The notes: generated by a model not told the origin, from the letters alone. Numbered from the stretch's first letter, positions 1 through 6,781 are shown. The stretch is DNA of 15,986 nucleotides from a bacterium (GCA_028820035.1 JAPPKI010000198.1:1-15986), one strand, 5' to 3'. A program made the numbers and translations.

Positions 1-832
1 AGTCGTCGTTGCGCCACACCACGAAGTTGAACAGCGAGTTCACGTCGTCCATCGGAGTGGTCAACAGCAACAAGATGTGCTCCAGACCCGACTCGTAGGC
101 GATGGTGCTGCGCACCGAGAACGGCAGCACATAGCCGGTGGTCATCCGGCGGTGCAGCACGTCGTCGTCTTGGCCGGTAGTGGTCTGGCCTGCATCGGAT
201 GTGTTGTTGGCGTTCACTTCGTACACGTAGCCCCGATAGCCGTCGGGCAGGTCACCCATCTCCAAGGGCGGTATCACCGTCTCCTGGGCCAGCCCGAAGG
301 TGGCGGTGTGGACGAAGGGGAAATGGGAAAAGTCCATGAAGTTGTCGGTGATCCGGGTGGATGAAACCGCCCACTGCTGGAACGGCGTATTGAGCCGGCG
401 GAACTCGGGGTTGTCCTCTTGGGGGATTTCGGGGATCCGGCCCAGGGGCTTGCCCGGACACAGCCACACCAGGCCATAGCGCTCCTCGATGTCAACAGTG
501 TTCAAGTGGGCCTTGGGCGGCACCGGGGTGCCGGGGGGCGAAGACGGCACCAACTGGCACCGGCCCCCGGCTCCGAACCGCCATCCGTGATAGGGGCATT
601 CCATGCAGCCGTCCACCATGCGTCCCTCCGACAGAGGGGCCTCTCGGTGGGGGCAGCGGTCGGGGGCCGCGGTGAGCGATCCGTCGTCGGAGCGCCACAG
701 CACATAGCGGCGTCCCAGCACCTGAATCCCGACTGGGCCCGGAGCGATGTCTTCGCTGAGGGCAATGGGGTACCACTGGTGGTCCAGCGCGGGCTGGCCG
801 ACGAGTTGGTTGGAAGCGCCGTTCCCACTCAT
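1..832 (-). CDS. Rieske [2Fe-2S] non-haem iron oxygenase, alpha subunit (3' end cut by window)
   Basis: Terminal oxygenase of a Rieske ring-hydroxylating or O-demethylating system. The family uses electrons from a ferredoxin or reductase to insert oxygen into an aromatic or cyclic substrate in the cytosol. 277 residues are visible. The Rieske cluster ligands are C60-P-H62 and C79-PY-H82. The mononuclear iron site is in DNFMDFSHFPFVHTATFG, with D167, H170 and H175. Spacing and motif style fit the phthalate oxygenase/vanillate demethylase/PaO branch, whose members are usually about 330-360 residues, so perhaps 60-80 C-terminal residues lie outside the window. The ATG at 832 was chosen because the Rieske domain begins shortly after it and a TATCAT box lies six bases upstream, with no Shine-Dalgarno. 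It is divergent from the amidohydrolase operon with a 65-bp gap, and the ferredoxin at 3310 is a plausible partner. Family is certain; substrate is unknown. Confidence 0.93.
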   Translation of the reverse strand, partial: MSGNGASNQLVGQPALDHQWYPIALSEDIAPGPVGIQVLGRRYVLWRSDDGSLTAAPDRCPHREAPLSEGRMVDGCMECPYHGWRFGAGGRCQLVPSSPPGTPVPPKAHLNTVDIEERYGLVWLCPGKPLGRIPEIPQEDNPEFRRLNTPFQQWAVSSTRITDNFMDFSHFPFVHTATFGLAQETVIPPLEMGDLPDGYRGYVYEVNANNTSDAGQTTTGQDDDVLHRRMTTGYVLPFSVRSTIAYESGLEHILLLLTTPMDDVNSLFNFVVWRNDD

Positions 833-838
833 GGGCCG

Positions 839-844
839 ATGATA
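839..844 (-). promoter_or_regulatory. Probable -10 box (TATCAT) of a leaderless Rieske gene transcript
   Basis: On the minus strand TATCAT matches the actinobacterial -10 pattern TANNNT and ends six bases before the ATG at 832, so transcription would start at or next to the start codon. A weak GAAACA hexamer lies 17 bases further upstream. No Shine-Dalgarno sits at normal spacing. Inferred from pattern only. Confidence 0.45.
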
Positions 845-883
845 CCGCCTATCCCTTTTCCTGTTTCCCAGACACAGCGCCGG

Positions 884-889
884 TAACGT
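884..889 (+). promoter_or_regulatory. Probable -10 box (TAACGT) of the amidohydrolase operon
   Basis: TAACGT matches TANNNT and ends eight bases before the GTG start at 898, consistent with a leaderless or nearly leaderless mRNA. No Shine-Dalgarno and no convincing -35 were seen. It overlaps the inverted repeat at 886-899, so a protein bound there would cover the -10 box and transcription start. Confidence 0.4.
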
Positions 890-899
890 CAACTGACGT
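886..899. promoter_or_regulatory. Perfect 6-2-6 inverted repeat, candidate operator
   Basis: ACGTCA-AC-TGACGT is an exact inverted repeat in the 65-bp gap between the divergent Rieske and amidohydrolase genes. It overlaps the proposed -10 box and the first two bases of the GTG start codon. Symmetric half-sites of this size are typical of dimeric repressors such as GntR, MarR or TetR types. No regulator gene is in the window, so the binding protein is unknown. Confidence 0.45.
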
Positions 900-2271
900 G
901 TCGACAGCCGACTGGGTGATCACCGGCGACATCGTGACCATGGACGCCGAGCGCGCCATTATCTCGGGCGGCGCAGTGGCGGTAGCCGACGGGAAGATCT
1001 CCGCAGTGGGGAAGGCCGACGACATCAGAGCGCAGTACCCGGATGCACCCGAACGAGGGTCGGCTGACTCGTTGGTGGTGCCCGGATTTGTGAACGCCCA
1101 TCAGCACCTCACCGCTGACCGGTTGGTGGCCTCGGCCATCCCCGACGACCTGCCCCCCGGCGCGGCCATCTTCGAGTGGATTGTGCCCGTCCACGAGCAC
1201 GTCACCGGCGATGATGATGAGCTGTCCGCCACCCTGGGGCTGGTGGAGGCTGCGGCCAACGGGATCACCACCACCATCGACGCTGGCACGGTGGCCCACC
1301 CCAACAGGGTGGCCCAAGCCATGGACGCAGTGGGCGTGCGGGGCGCCGTCGCCCGCTGGGGTTCGGACGCCGACGGGTTGCCCCAGTCGGGCCCGGTAAA
1401 CGAGGTGATCGACGCCCAGCGGGATCTCATAGAGAGATATCCCCCCGGCGGCCTAGTGGAGGCGTCGGTCACGCTGGTGGGCCACGACTTGATGTCCGAC
1501 GACTTGGTGATGGCAGCCGCCGATCTGGCCCGCTCCTCCGGGCGGCGGCTGAGCTTCCACATCTCCCCCACCCCGAACGACGCTGCCAGCTATCTGGAGC
1601 GGACCGGGCACCGCCCGCTGGTACACCTCGACCGCTTGGGGGTGCTCGGCCCCAATGTGCTGGTGGGCCACGCCGTACACATCGACGACGCCGAAGTGGA
1701 AACCCTGGTACGCACCGGCACCGCAGTGGCCTCCTGCCCGTGGGCCTACCTTCGGTTGGGTCAAGGGCTCACCGAGCACTTCGCCCACTTGGAGTTGTTG
1801 CGGCGGGGCGGGCGATTGGCGCTGGGTTGTGATACCGAGAACGCTGGCGATGCCATTGACGGGCTGCGGGCCGCCGCCCTGTTCGCCGGTTTGGCCAAAG
1901 ACACCGCTGCCGACCCCACCGAGTTCGGCGCCCACCACGCCTTCGAGCTGCTGACGATCACCGGAGCCGAGGCGGTGGGAATGGCCGACCAAATCGGCTC
2001 CCTGGAGACGGGCAAAGCCGCCGACATCGTGGTGATCGACCGTTCCGGCATCCAGTGGCAACCGCCCAGCCCCGACCCGATTTTGCAACTGGTGTGGGCG
2101 GGCGGAGGCCGCTCGGTCACCGATGTACTGGTGGACGGTCGCCTCGTGATTGCCGACGGGCAGTGCACCACAGTGGACACCGGATCGCTGCGCATCGAGG
2201 CCCGCCAGGCTGCCCGATCCCTCATCGAGCGCTCGGGCATCCGCCCCCGTTCCCGCTGGCCGATGCGATAG
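898..2271 (+). CDS. Amidohydrolase-superfamily protein (TrzN/AtzA/SsnA-like)
   Basis: Metal-dependent hydrolase of the cytosine deaminase/chlorohydrolase branch of the amidohydrolase superfamily, whose members remove amino, chloro or similar groups from heterocycles or hydrolyse cyclic amides. At 457 residues it has normal family length. The N-terminal beta-sandwich (about 1-60) leads into VPGFVNAHQHLT, with metal ligands H68 and H70. H221 (HISPTP), H258 (VGHAVHID) and D312 (ALGCDTEN) complete the usual set. The C-terminal strand region contains GSLETGKAADIVVID, the standard family closing motif. The glutamate usually found three residues after the third histidine in triazine hydrolases and deaminases is P224 here. 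The GTG at 898 gives a full N-terminal domain and has a TAACGT box just upstream. First gene of a seven-gene operon; the next starts 28 bases later. Reaction not assignable. Confidence 0.9.
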   Translation: MSTADWVITGDIVTMDAERAIISGGAVAVADGKISAVGKADDIRAQYPDAPERGSADSLVVPGFVNAHQHLTADRLVASAIPDDLPPGAAIFEWIVPVHEHVTGDDDELSATLGLVEAAANGITTTIDAGTVAHPNRVAQAMDAVGVRGAVARWGSDADGLPQSGPVNEVIDAQRDLIERYPPGGLVEASVTLVGHDLMSDDLVMAAADLARSSGRRLSFHISPTPNDAASYLERTGHRPLVHLDRLGVLGPNVLVGHAVHIDDAEVETLVRTGTAVASCPWAYLRLGQGLTEHFAHLELLRRGGRLALGCDTENAGDAIDGLRAAALFAGLAKDTAADPTEFGAHHAFELLTITGAEAVGMADQIGSLETGKAADIVVIDRSGIQWQPPSPDPILQLVWAGGGRSVTDVLVDGRLVIADGQCTTVDTGSLRIEARQAARSLIERSGIRPRSRWPMR

Positions 2272-2299
2272 CCAACAACATCAAGTAGAAATAGAAGCG

Positions 2300-2791
2300 A
2301 TGACCTACCCAAACACACTCATCTTCGTTGACTTCCCCTCCGATGACCCCGAGGCGTCAGCCGCCTTCTACCACGAGGTGTTCGGCTGGGAGGTGGAGCC
2401 CCGCCCCGCCGGCGTGTTCCACCGGATCGTGCCCGGACAGAACTTCCAGTTGGACGACGGCTCGCAGAGCGAAATCGGCAACTTGCACATGGGGATCCAC
2501 AACGCGGCCAACGCCCGCCCCCATCCCGACCCCGCCGGAGTCGATCCCCGCGGCCTGTCGCAAGATGGGCGCACCGTGCGGATCTGGATCCTGGTGAGCG
2601 ATGACGACTCCTCCGACGCCATCATGGACCGGGCCATAGCCCGGGGGGCCACAGAGCTGTGGCGCGACCACTATTGGGCCGAGTTCAACGGGTTCAACGC
2701 CGCCTTCAAAGACCCGTGGGGCAACACGCTCATCCTGTGGACCAAGGCCGGCGACGACCCCCAGATCCCCGACGGCTGGACCGACGAGTAA
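2300..2791 (+). CDS. VOC/glyoxalase-fold protein without visible metal ligands
   Basis: A 163-residue protein of the vicinal oxygen chelate fold. Paired beta-alpha-beta-beta-beta modules are suggested by IFVDFPSDDPEASAAFYHEV near the N-terminus and AAFKDPWGNTLILW near the C-terminus. The usual ligand positions, a histidine in the first strand and a glutamate after the GN turn, are D and I here, so it may bind a ligand without metal or act as a partner protein. The ATG at 2300 was chosen because the VOC fold begins directly after it and a weak AGAAG lies upstream; longer in-frame readings run back over the amidohydrolase gene. It lies 28 bases after the amidohydrolase and 7 bases before a second VOC gene, so co-translation is likely. 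Function is not established by sequence. Confidence 0.85.
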   Translation: MTYPNTLIFVDFPSDDPEASAAFYHEVFGWEVEPRPAGVFHRIVPGQNFQLDDGSQSEIGNLHMGIHNAANARPHPDPAGVDPRGLSQDGRTVRIWILVSDDDSSDAIMDRAIARGATELWRDHYWAEFNGFNAAFKDPWGNTLILWTKAGDDPQIPDGWTDE

Positions 2792-2798
2792 AGCTGCC

Positions 2799-3287
2799 GT
2801 GGCCGATCACGACCCCGTCTACGACGTCCACCCCCCGGACCCCCGCTGGACCCACATCGCCCTGCGGGTAGCCGACATGGATGCCACCATCGACTGGTAC
2901 ACCACCCACACCCCGATGCGGCTGCTCGACCGGCGGGAAGACCACATGGGCCACGGGGCCTGGCTGGGCCACGGCGACTCCGCCGACTCGCCGTTCATCC
3001 TGGTGCTGGCCCAGTTCTTCCCCGAGACCGATCCGTTCAAAGACTCGCCCATGGCCAAGCTGGCCCCCTTCGCCCATCTGGGCATAGAGCTGACCAGCCG
3101 TGAGGCGGTGGAGGAAACCGCAGCCAGGGGCAGTGCCGAAGGGTGTCTGGCCATGCCCCCCACCGACATGCCGCCCCCCATCGGCTACATCTGCATGCTG
3201 ACCGACCCCGACGGGAATATGGTTGAGTTCTCCTACGACCAGGGCGTTTACGCCCTCGCCCGCCAACTCGCCCAGCAGCAGAGCTGA
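2799..3287 (+). CDS. VOC-family protein with apparent metal triad (dioxygenase/glyoxalase-like)
   Basis: A 162-residue VOC-fold protein. H19 (WTHIALRV), H93 (FAHLGIEL) and E143 (DGNMVEFS) sit where VOC enzymes place their metal ligands, so a metal-dependent activity is plausible: dioxygenase, lyase, isomerase or glyoxalase type. The FYxxxLG-like helix is represented by DATIDWYTTHTPMRLL. It starts with GTG seven bases after the preceding VOC gene, with no strong ribosome site, which suggests coupled translation. The two neighbouring VOC proteins are quite different in sequence, so they are not a recent duplication. Given the Rieske oxygenase and ferredoxin nearby, ring-cleavage or a related aromatic catabolic step is possible, but the small single-module size also fits a glyoxalase or isomerase. 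Family confident, reaction open. Confidence 0.87.
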   Translation: MADHDPVYDVHPPDPRWTHIALRVADMDATIDWYTTHTPMRLLDRREDHMGHGAWLGHGDSADSPFILVLAQFFPETDPFKDSPMAKLAPFAHLGIELTSREAVEETAARGSAEGCLAMPPTDMPPPIGYICMLTDPDGNMVEFSYDQGVYALARQLAQQQS

Positions 3288-3309
3288 AGCACCTGCCTTT
3301 TCGTTCCCA

Positions 3310-3594
3310 GTGAGCAATCCCACCAGCCTGACCATCATCTTCAGAGGCCAGCGCCGAACGATGGACTACGTCGAAGGCGATACGGTGCTCGAATCTGCCC
3401 GGCGGGCCGGGCTCAACCCGCCGTTCTCCTGTGAGGCCGGCAACTGCGCCACCTGTATGGCCTTTCTCCAGGAGGGCAGCGTCACCATGCGGGCCAACGA
3501 GGCCTTGGAGCCCGACGAGGTGGAGGAGGGATTCATCCTCACCTGCCAATCAGTCCCCGACTGTGACGCCATCGTGGACTACGACAGCCTGTAA
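3310..3594 (+). CDS. Plant-type [2Fe-2S] ferredoxin
   Basis: A 94-residue soluble electron carrier. Cluster ligands are C41, C46 and C49 in CEAGNCATC, plus C79 in LTCQS: the C-x4-C-x2-C...C pattern of plant-type ferredoxins and of the C-terminal domain of VanB/phthalate dioxygenase reductases. It is not the C-x5-C adrenodoxin pattern. The GTG at 3310 is preferred because the internal ATG at 3361 would remove the first beta-strands. No clear Shine-Dalgarno is seen; the gap to the VOC gene is 22 bases, so translation may depend on the upstream gene. It is the obvious candidate to feed electrons to the divergent Rieske oxygenase. No ferredoxin reductase gene is visible, so that component must be elsewhere. 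Confidence 0.93.
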   Translation: MSNPTSLTIIFRGQRRTMDYVEGDTVLESARRAGLNPPFSCEAGNCATCMAFLQEGSVTMRANEALEPDEVEEGFILTCQSVPDCDAIVDYDSL

Positions 3595-3605
3595 TCCTCA
3601 CTGTG

Positions 3606-4748
3606 ATGGATCCCGAGACTTTTCGCCGCGACTTGGGAGCTTGGCTCGACGACAACGCCAACGATCTCACTCCGCCGTATGAAGGCATCGGTTCGATGGA
3701 CGCCCACATGGCGCACTACTCCCATGTGAAGCGAGCCCTCTTCGACAGCGGATTCGGCCGCTACGGATGGCCGGAATCGGTGGGCGGACTCGGCGGCTCG
3801 CCGTTGCTGCGGGCCATCATCGGCGAGGAGATCAACTTCCGCGACCTCGCCGACCCCAACGCCTGGACAATGATCGAGGTGCTGGCCCCCACGGTGATCG
3901 ACTTCGCCCCGCCCGAGCTCTCCGCCCGTCTCGTGCCGCCCTTCCTGCGGGGCGATGAGATGTGGTGCCAGGGGTTCTCCGAAACGGATGCGGGCAGCGA
4001 TCTGGCCTCCCTCTCGTGCCGAGCGGCCGAAACCGACGGCGGTTGGGTGGTCAACGGCCAAAAGATCTGGACCAGCTTTATTGAGTACTCCCAGCGCTGC
4101 GTGCTCCTCGTCCGCACCGGCGAGCCGGAAAGCGCCCACCGGGGGATCACCGCCCTGTTGGTGGACATCGACTCACCGGGCATCGGCTATAGCCCGATCG
4201 AGACCATGCATGGTCGACGGGACTTCGCCGAGGTGCACTTCGACGACGTGTTCGTGCCCGCCGACCGGCTTCTCGGCGAGGTGAACGGGGGCTGGCAGGT
4301 GGCCATGGACATCCTCCCCTACGAGCGGTCCACCACGTTCTGGCACCGGGGCGCTCTTTTGCACCGGCGCTTCTCCGATCTAGCGGCCCAGGTATCGGCT
4401 GCCGGCAATCGCGGCGACGCAGCGGCCAAAGCCCTTGGCCAAGCGTTCCAGTGGATTGTCGCCTTCCGGAGCCGATCCCGCGACACCCAGCACCAGCTCG
4501 CCGCCGGCGAACAGCTCGGCGTGGAGACCTCGGTGGACAAGATTCTCATCACCTCCGCCGAGCAACAGCTATTCGAGACGGCCCGCGACCTGCTGCCCGG
4601 CGTGATGGAGTTCGACGACGGCCTCGCGGCTGCGTCGTGGCGCAATGACTACCTCTACTCCAAGGCCGCCACCATCTACGGAGGCACTGCCGAGATCCAA
4701 CGCAATATCGTCGCCCGGCGTCTCTTGGATCTGGGGCCGGAATCATGA
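3606..4748 (+). CDS. Acyl-CoA dehydrogenase, first subunit of a probable heteromeric FadE pair
   Basis: A 380-residue flavoprotein-type acyl-CoA dehydrogenase subunit that would introduce a double bond into a CoA ester. Family signatures are GWPESVGGLGG (54-64), the FAD/substrate loop CQGFSETDAGSDLA (121-134), NGQKIWTS (150-157) and IYGGTAEIQRNIVARRLL (357-374). The usual catalytic glutamate of the IYEGT motif is replaced by G359. The R-x-QFG-x-P helix found in ordinary family members is not recognisable here but is present in the next gene, as in the two-subunit FadE enzymes of Mycobacterium. A GTG at 3603 is an equally possible start one codon earlier. Its stop overlaps the next start (ATGA at 4745-4748), so the two are translationally coupled. 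The physiological substrate is unknown. Confidence 0.92.
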   Translation: MDPETFRRDLGAWLDDNANDLTPPYEGIGSMDAHMAHYSHVKRALFDSGFGRYGWPESVGGLGGSPLLRAIIGEEINFRDLADPNAWTMIEVLAPTVIDFAPPELSARLVPPFLRGDEMWCQGFSETDAGSDLASLSCRAAETDGGWVVNGQKIWTSFIEYSQRCVLLVRTGEPESAHRGITALLVDIDSPGIGYSPIETMHGRRDFAEVHFDDVFVPADRLLGEVNGGWQVAMDILPYERSTTFWHRGALLHRRFSDLAAQVSAAGNRGDAAAKALGQAFQWIVAFRSRSRDTQHQLAAGEQLGVETSVDKILITSAEQQLFETARDLLPGVMEFDDGLAAASWRNDYLYSKAATIYGGTAEIQRNIVARRLLDLGPES

Positions 4749-5722
4749 GCCAGTTCATCGACGCCGACGATCTGGCCTTGCTGGCCTCAAGCTTCGAGGC
4801 GGCTACGGCCGACGCCCCGGGACCCTCAGAGGCCGACCAGGCGCTGTACGACCTCGGGTGGGCTGAGCTTCTCGCCTCCGCCCCCGGCCAAGGGGCGGCC
4901 ACCGCGTTCAACGCCCTCGGCGCCACCGGTTCGGCGGCCAGCTTGCTTGACGACGTGGTGGTCAATGCGCTCGGTGCCGAGGCCGCACTCCAGTCCTGCT
5001 GTGTATTCCCCGCCCCCCATAAGGCCGAGGCCCCCGGCCACCTTCGAGGCGAAACAGTGATGGTCGACGGACTGCTGTCAGCCCGAGCCGAGACGGCGGT
5101 CGCCGCAGTGCTGGGCATGGGGACCGAGAACGGCGTCGGCCTTTTCGCGGTCGATGCGGGGCTGCTCCACGGCCCAGCCGTCGATGGCATCGATCCCGGA
5201 CGCGCCTATCGCCGGGTAGTCGTGGAGATCCCGGCTGAGGCTTTGGAACCGACCGCTGCTGAGGGCAGCTGGGAGTCGGCTGTTGCCGCCGCCCGAGTGG
5301 CGCTAGCCCACCAGCTTCTCGGCGGGGCCCGCTGGATGCTGGGCGAAGCCCGCCAGCATGCCATAGACCGAGCGCAGTTCGGCCGCCCGGTGGCGCAGTT
5401 CCAGGCCATCCGCCACAAGTTGGCCGAGTCGCTGGTGCAGATCGAAGGGGCGGCATCGGTGGCCGGGGCGTGCCTGCACGACCCCGACCCAATGCTGGCC
5501 GCGCTGGCCAAGTCGTTGGCCGGCCAGGCCGCGCGCACCACTGCGACCCACGCCCAGCAGGTGCTGGCCGGCATTGGATTCACCGCCGAGCACCGCTTCC
5601 ACCTGTGGCTCAAACGAATGCTGGTGGTGGACACCCTGTTCGGGTCGGCCAGCTCGATCCCTGCCGAGATCGGCCACCAACTGCTGGCCAGTGGCCAGGC
5701 ACCCCGTCTTATCCAGCTTTGA
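4745..5722 (+). CDS. Acyl-CoA dehydrogenase-like second subunit of a probable heteromeric FadE pair
   Basis: A 325-residue acyl-CoA dehydrogenase homologue, shorter and more divergent than the upstream subunit. The N-terminal and middle domains are reduced: the SETDAGSD and NGxKxW signatures are missing. The C-terminal helical domain is conserved, with RAQFGRPVAQFQAIRHKLAE (R209 onward, normally contacting FAD) and GIGFTAEHRFHLWLKR, which resembles the closing helices of FadE alpha/beta partners. This fits the heterotetrameric enzymes described in M. tuberculosis (for example FadE28-FadE29, ChsE1-ChsE2), in which two different subunits share the active sites. The ATG at 4745 overlaps the previous stop by four bases. 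It is expected to be non-functional alone. Family assignment is firm; the heteromer is inference from motif complementarity and gene overlap. Confidence 0.88.
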   Translation: MSQFIDADDLALLASSFEAATADAPGPSEADQALYDLGWAELLASAPGQGAATAFNALGATGSAASLLDDVVVNALGAEAALQSCCVFPAPHKAEAPGHLRGETVMVDGLLSARAETAVAAVLGMGTENGVGLFAVDAGLLHGPAVDGIDPGRAYRRVVVEIPAEALEPTAAEGSWESAVAAARVALAHQLLGGARWMLGEARQHAIDRAQFGRPVAQFQAIRHKLAESLVQIEGAASVAGACLHDPDPMLAALAKSLAGQAARTTATHAQQVLAGIGFTAEHRFHLWLKRMLVVDTLFGSASSIPAEIGHQLLASGQAPRLIQL

Positions 5723-5727
5723 CCACC

Positions 5728-5735
5728 AAGGAGGA
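5728..5735 (+). promoter_or_regulatory. Strong Shine-Dalgarno (AAGGAGGA) for the cyclase-family gene
   Basis: AAGGAGGA lies just before the ATG at 5739, in the 16-bp gap after the second acyl-CoA dehydrogenase subunit. It is the strongest ribosome site in the operon, suggests high translation of the last gene, and decides the start codon against the longer reading that runs back into the upstream gene. Confidence 0.8.
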
Positions 5736-5738
5736 CCC

Positions 5739-6758
5739 ATGGGCCGAGAGGACTACGCCAAGTACGCCACGAGCTGGTCGGCCCCCGACTACACCGTGGA
5801 CGAGAACGGCAAGGTGGTGGGCGGCTATGAGCCCGAAGGGCCCAACAACTGGGGACGCTGGGGCGATAGCGACCAGATCGGCACCCAGAATCTGATCGGC
5901 CCCGAGCAGCGAGTTCGTGCCGCCTCACTAGTGCAGTCGGGCAAAGTGTTCTCGCTGGCCCTTCCTATTGACGCCAGCGGCCCCCGCTTCCATACCCGGC
6001 CGGCCCCGCTGCACTGGTTCATGATGGCCGGGTCCGACCAGGTGGTGGGCTCCCCCTACAGCGCCGCCGATCCCGACTTCCAGTGGAACGACGACATGTT
6101 CCAGATGCCCCTCCAGGGCTCCACCCAGTGGGACGGCTTCGCCCATGTGATCTACCGGGACACGATGTACAACGGCTATTGGGCTGGCAATGTCACCGCT
6201 TTCGGGGGCGCATCGGTGCTGGGCATCGAAAACCACCGGGAGAGCTTCGTGGGCCGGGCGGTGCTGTTGGACCTGCCCCGCTCCGAAGGCCGTGACCCGC
6301 TGGCCCCGGCCACGGTCATCGACTCGGCCATGCTGGATCGCTGTGTCGAACGCCAGGAAAGCTCAGTTGAAGCCGGGGACATCGCTTTGATTCGCACCGG
6401 ACACCTCGCATTGTGGGACCCGGCGTTTACCCCCGAGCAGCAGATGGAGTATTTCAACGGGTCTCCGGGATTCGGAGTGGATGCCCTCAACTGGTGTGAC
6501 CGCAACGACATCTCCGCGGTGGCGGCCGACACCATTGGCGTGGAGGTGCTGGTGCCCGAAGACCCCGAGGACCGCAAACATCCCGTCCACTGCGGGGCGC
6601 TGGTGGACCGGGGGCTCCCCCTGGGCGAGTTCTGGGTGCTGGACGAGCTGGCCGCCGACTGCGCCGCCGACGGCCGCTATGAATTCATGCTGGTTGCCCC
6701 GCCGCTCAATATCCCCGGCGCGGTCGGATCACCCCTCAATCCGATCGCCATCAAGTAG
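5739..6758 (+). CDS. Cyclase-family hydrolase (kynurenine formamidase/isatin hydrolase fold)
   Basis: A 339-residue member of the cyclase family (Pfam Cyclase, PF04199), whose characterised members are metal-dependent amide or lactam hydrolases such as bacterial kynurenine formamidase and isatin hydrolase. It belongs to a long subfamily: GTQNLIGPEQR near residue 48, GDIALIRTGH, VAADTIGVEV and the C-terminal APPLNIPGAVGSPLNPIAIK are recognisable. The metal motif HxGTHxDxPxH of short members reads QGSTQWDGFAH here (Q130, D132, H136), so one expected histidine is Q130 and metal binding may differ. The ATG is fixed by the strong ribosome site. Last gene of the catabolic operon; it converges on the Gfo/Idh gene with a 23-bp gap and no obvious terminator. 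It may open a ring or hydrolyse a lactone or amide intermediate. The role is inferred. Confidence 0.88.
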   Translation: MGREDYAKYATSWSAPDYTVDENGKVVGGYEPEGPNNWGRWGDSDQIGTQNLIGPEQRVRAASLVQSGKVFSLALPIDASGPRFHTRPAPLHWFMMAGSDQVVGSPYSAADPDFQWNDDMFQMPLQGSTQWDGFAHVIYRDTMYNGYWAGNVTAFGGASVLGIENHRESFVGRAVLLDLPRSEGRDPLAPATVIDSAMLDRCVERQESSVEAGDIALIRTGHLALWDPAFTPEQQMEYFNGSPGFGVDALNWCDRNDISAVAADTIGVEVLVPEDPEDRKHPVHCGALVDRGLPLGEFWVLDELAADCAADGRYEFMLVAPPLNIPGAVGSPLNPIAIK

Positions 6759-6781
6759 GCGCCAAACAGCCCCTTCGCACT

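Noticed and set aside
419..886. 155-codon plus-strand open frame across the Rieske gene
   Set aside because: The opposite strand carries both Rieske ligand pairs and the iron-site motif, so this is a shadow. Its end also runs through the divergent promoter region.
2659..2871. Small extra gene spanning the junction of the two VOC genes
   Set aside because: It lies out of frame over two well-supported coding regions and its translation is low-complexity proline/threonine-rich, typical of shadow frames in GC-rich DNA.
6759..6781. Terminator between the convergent cyclase and Gfo/Idh genes
   Set aside because: The 23-bp gap has no inverted repeat or T-run that I can see.
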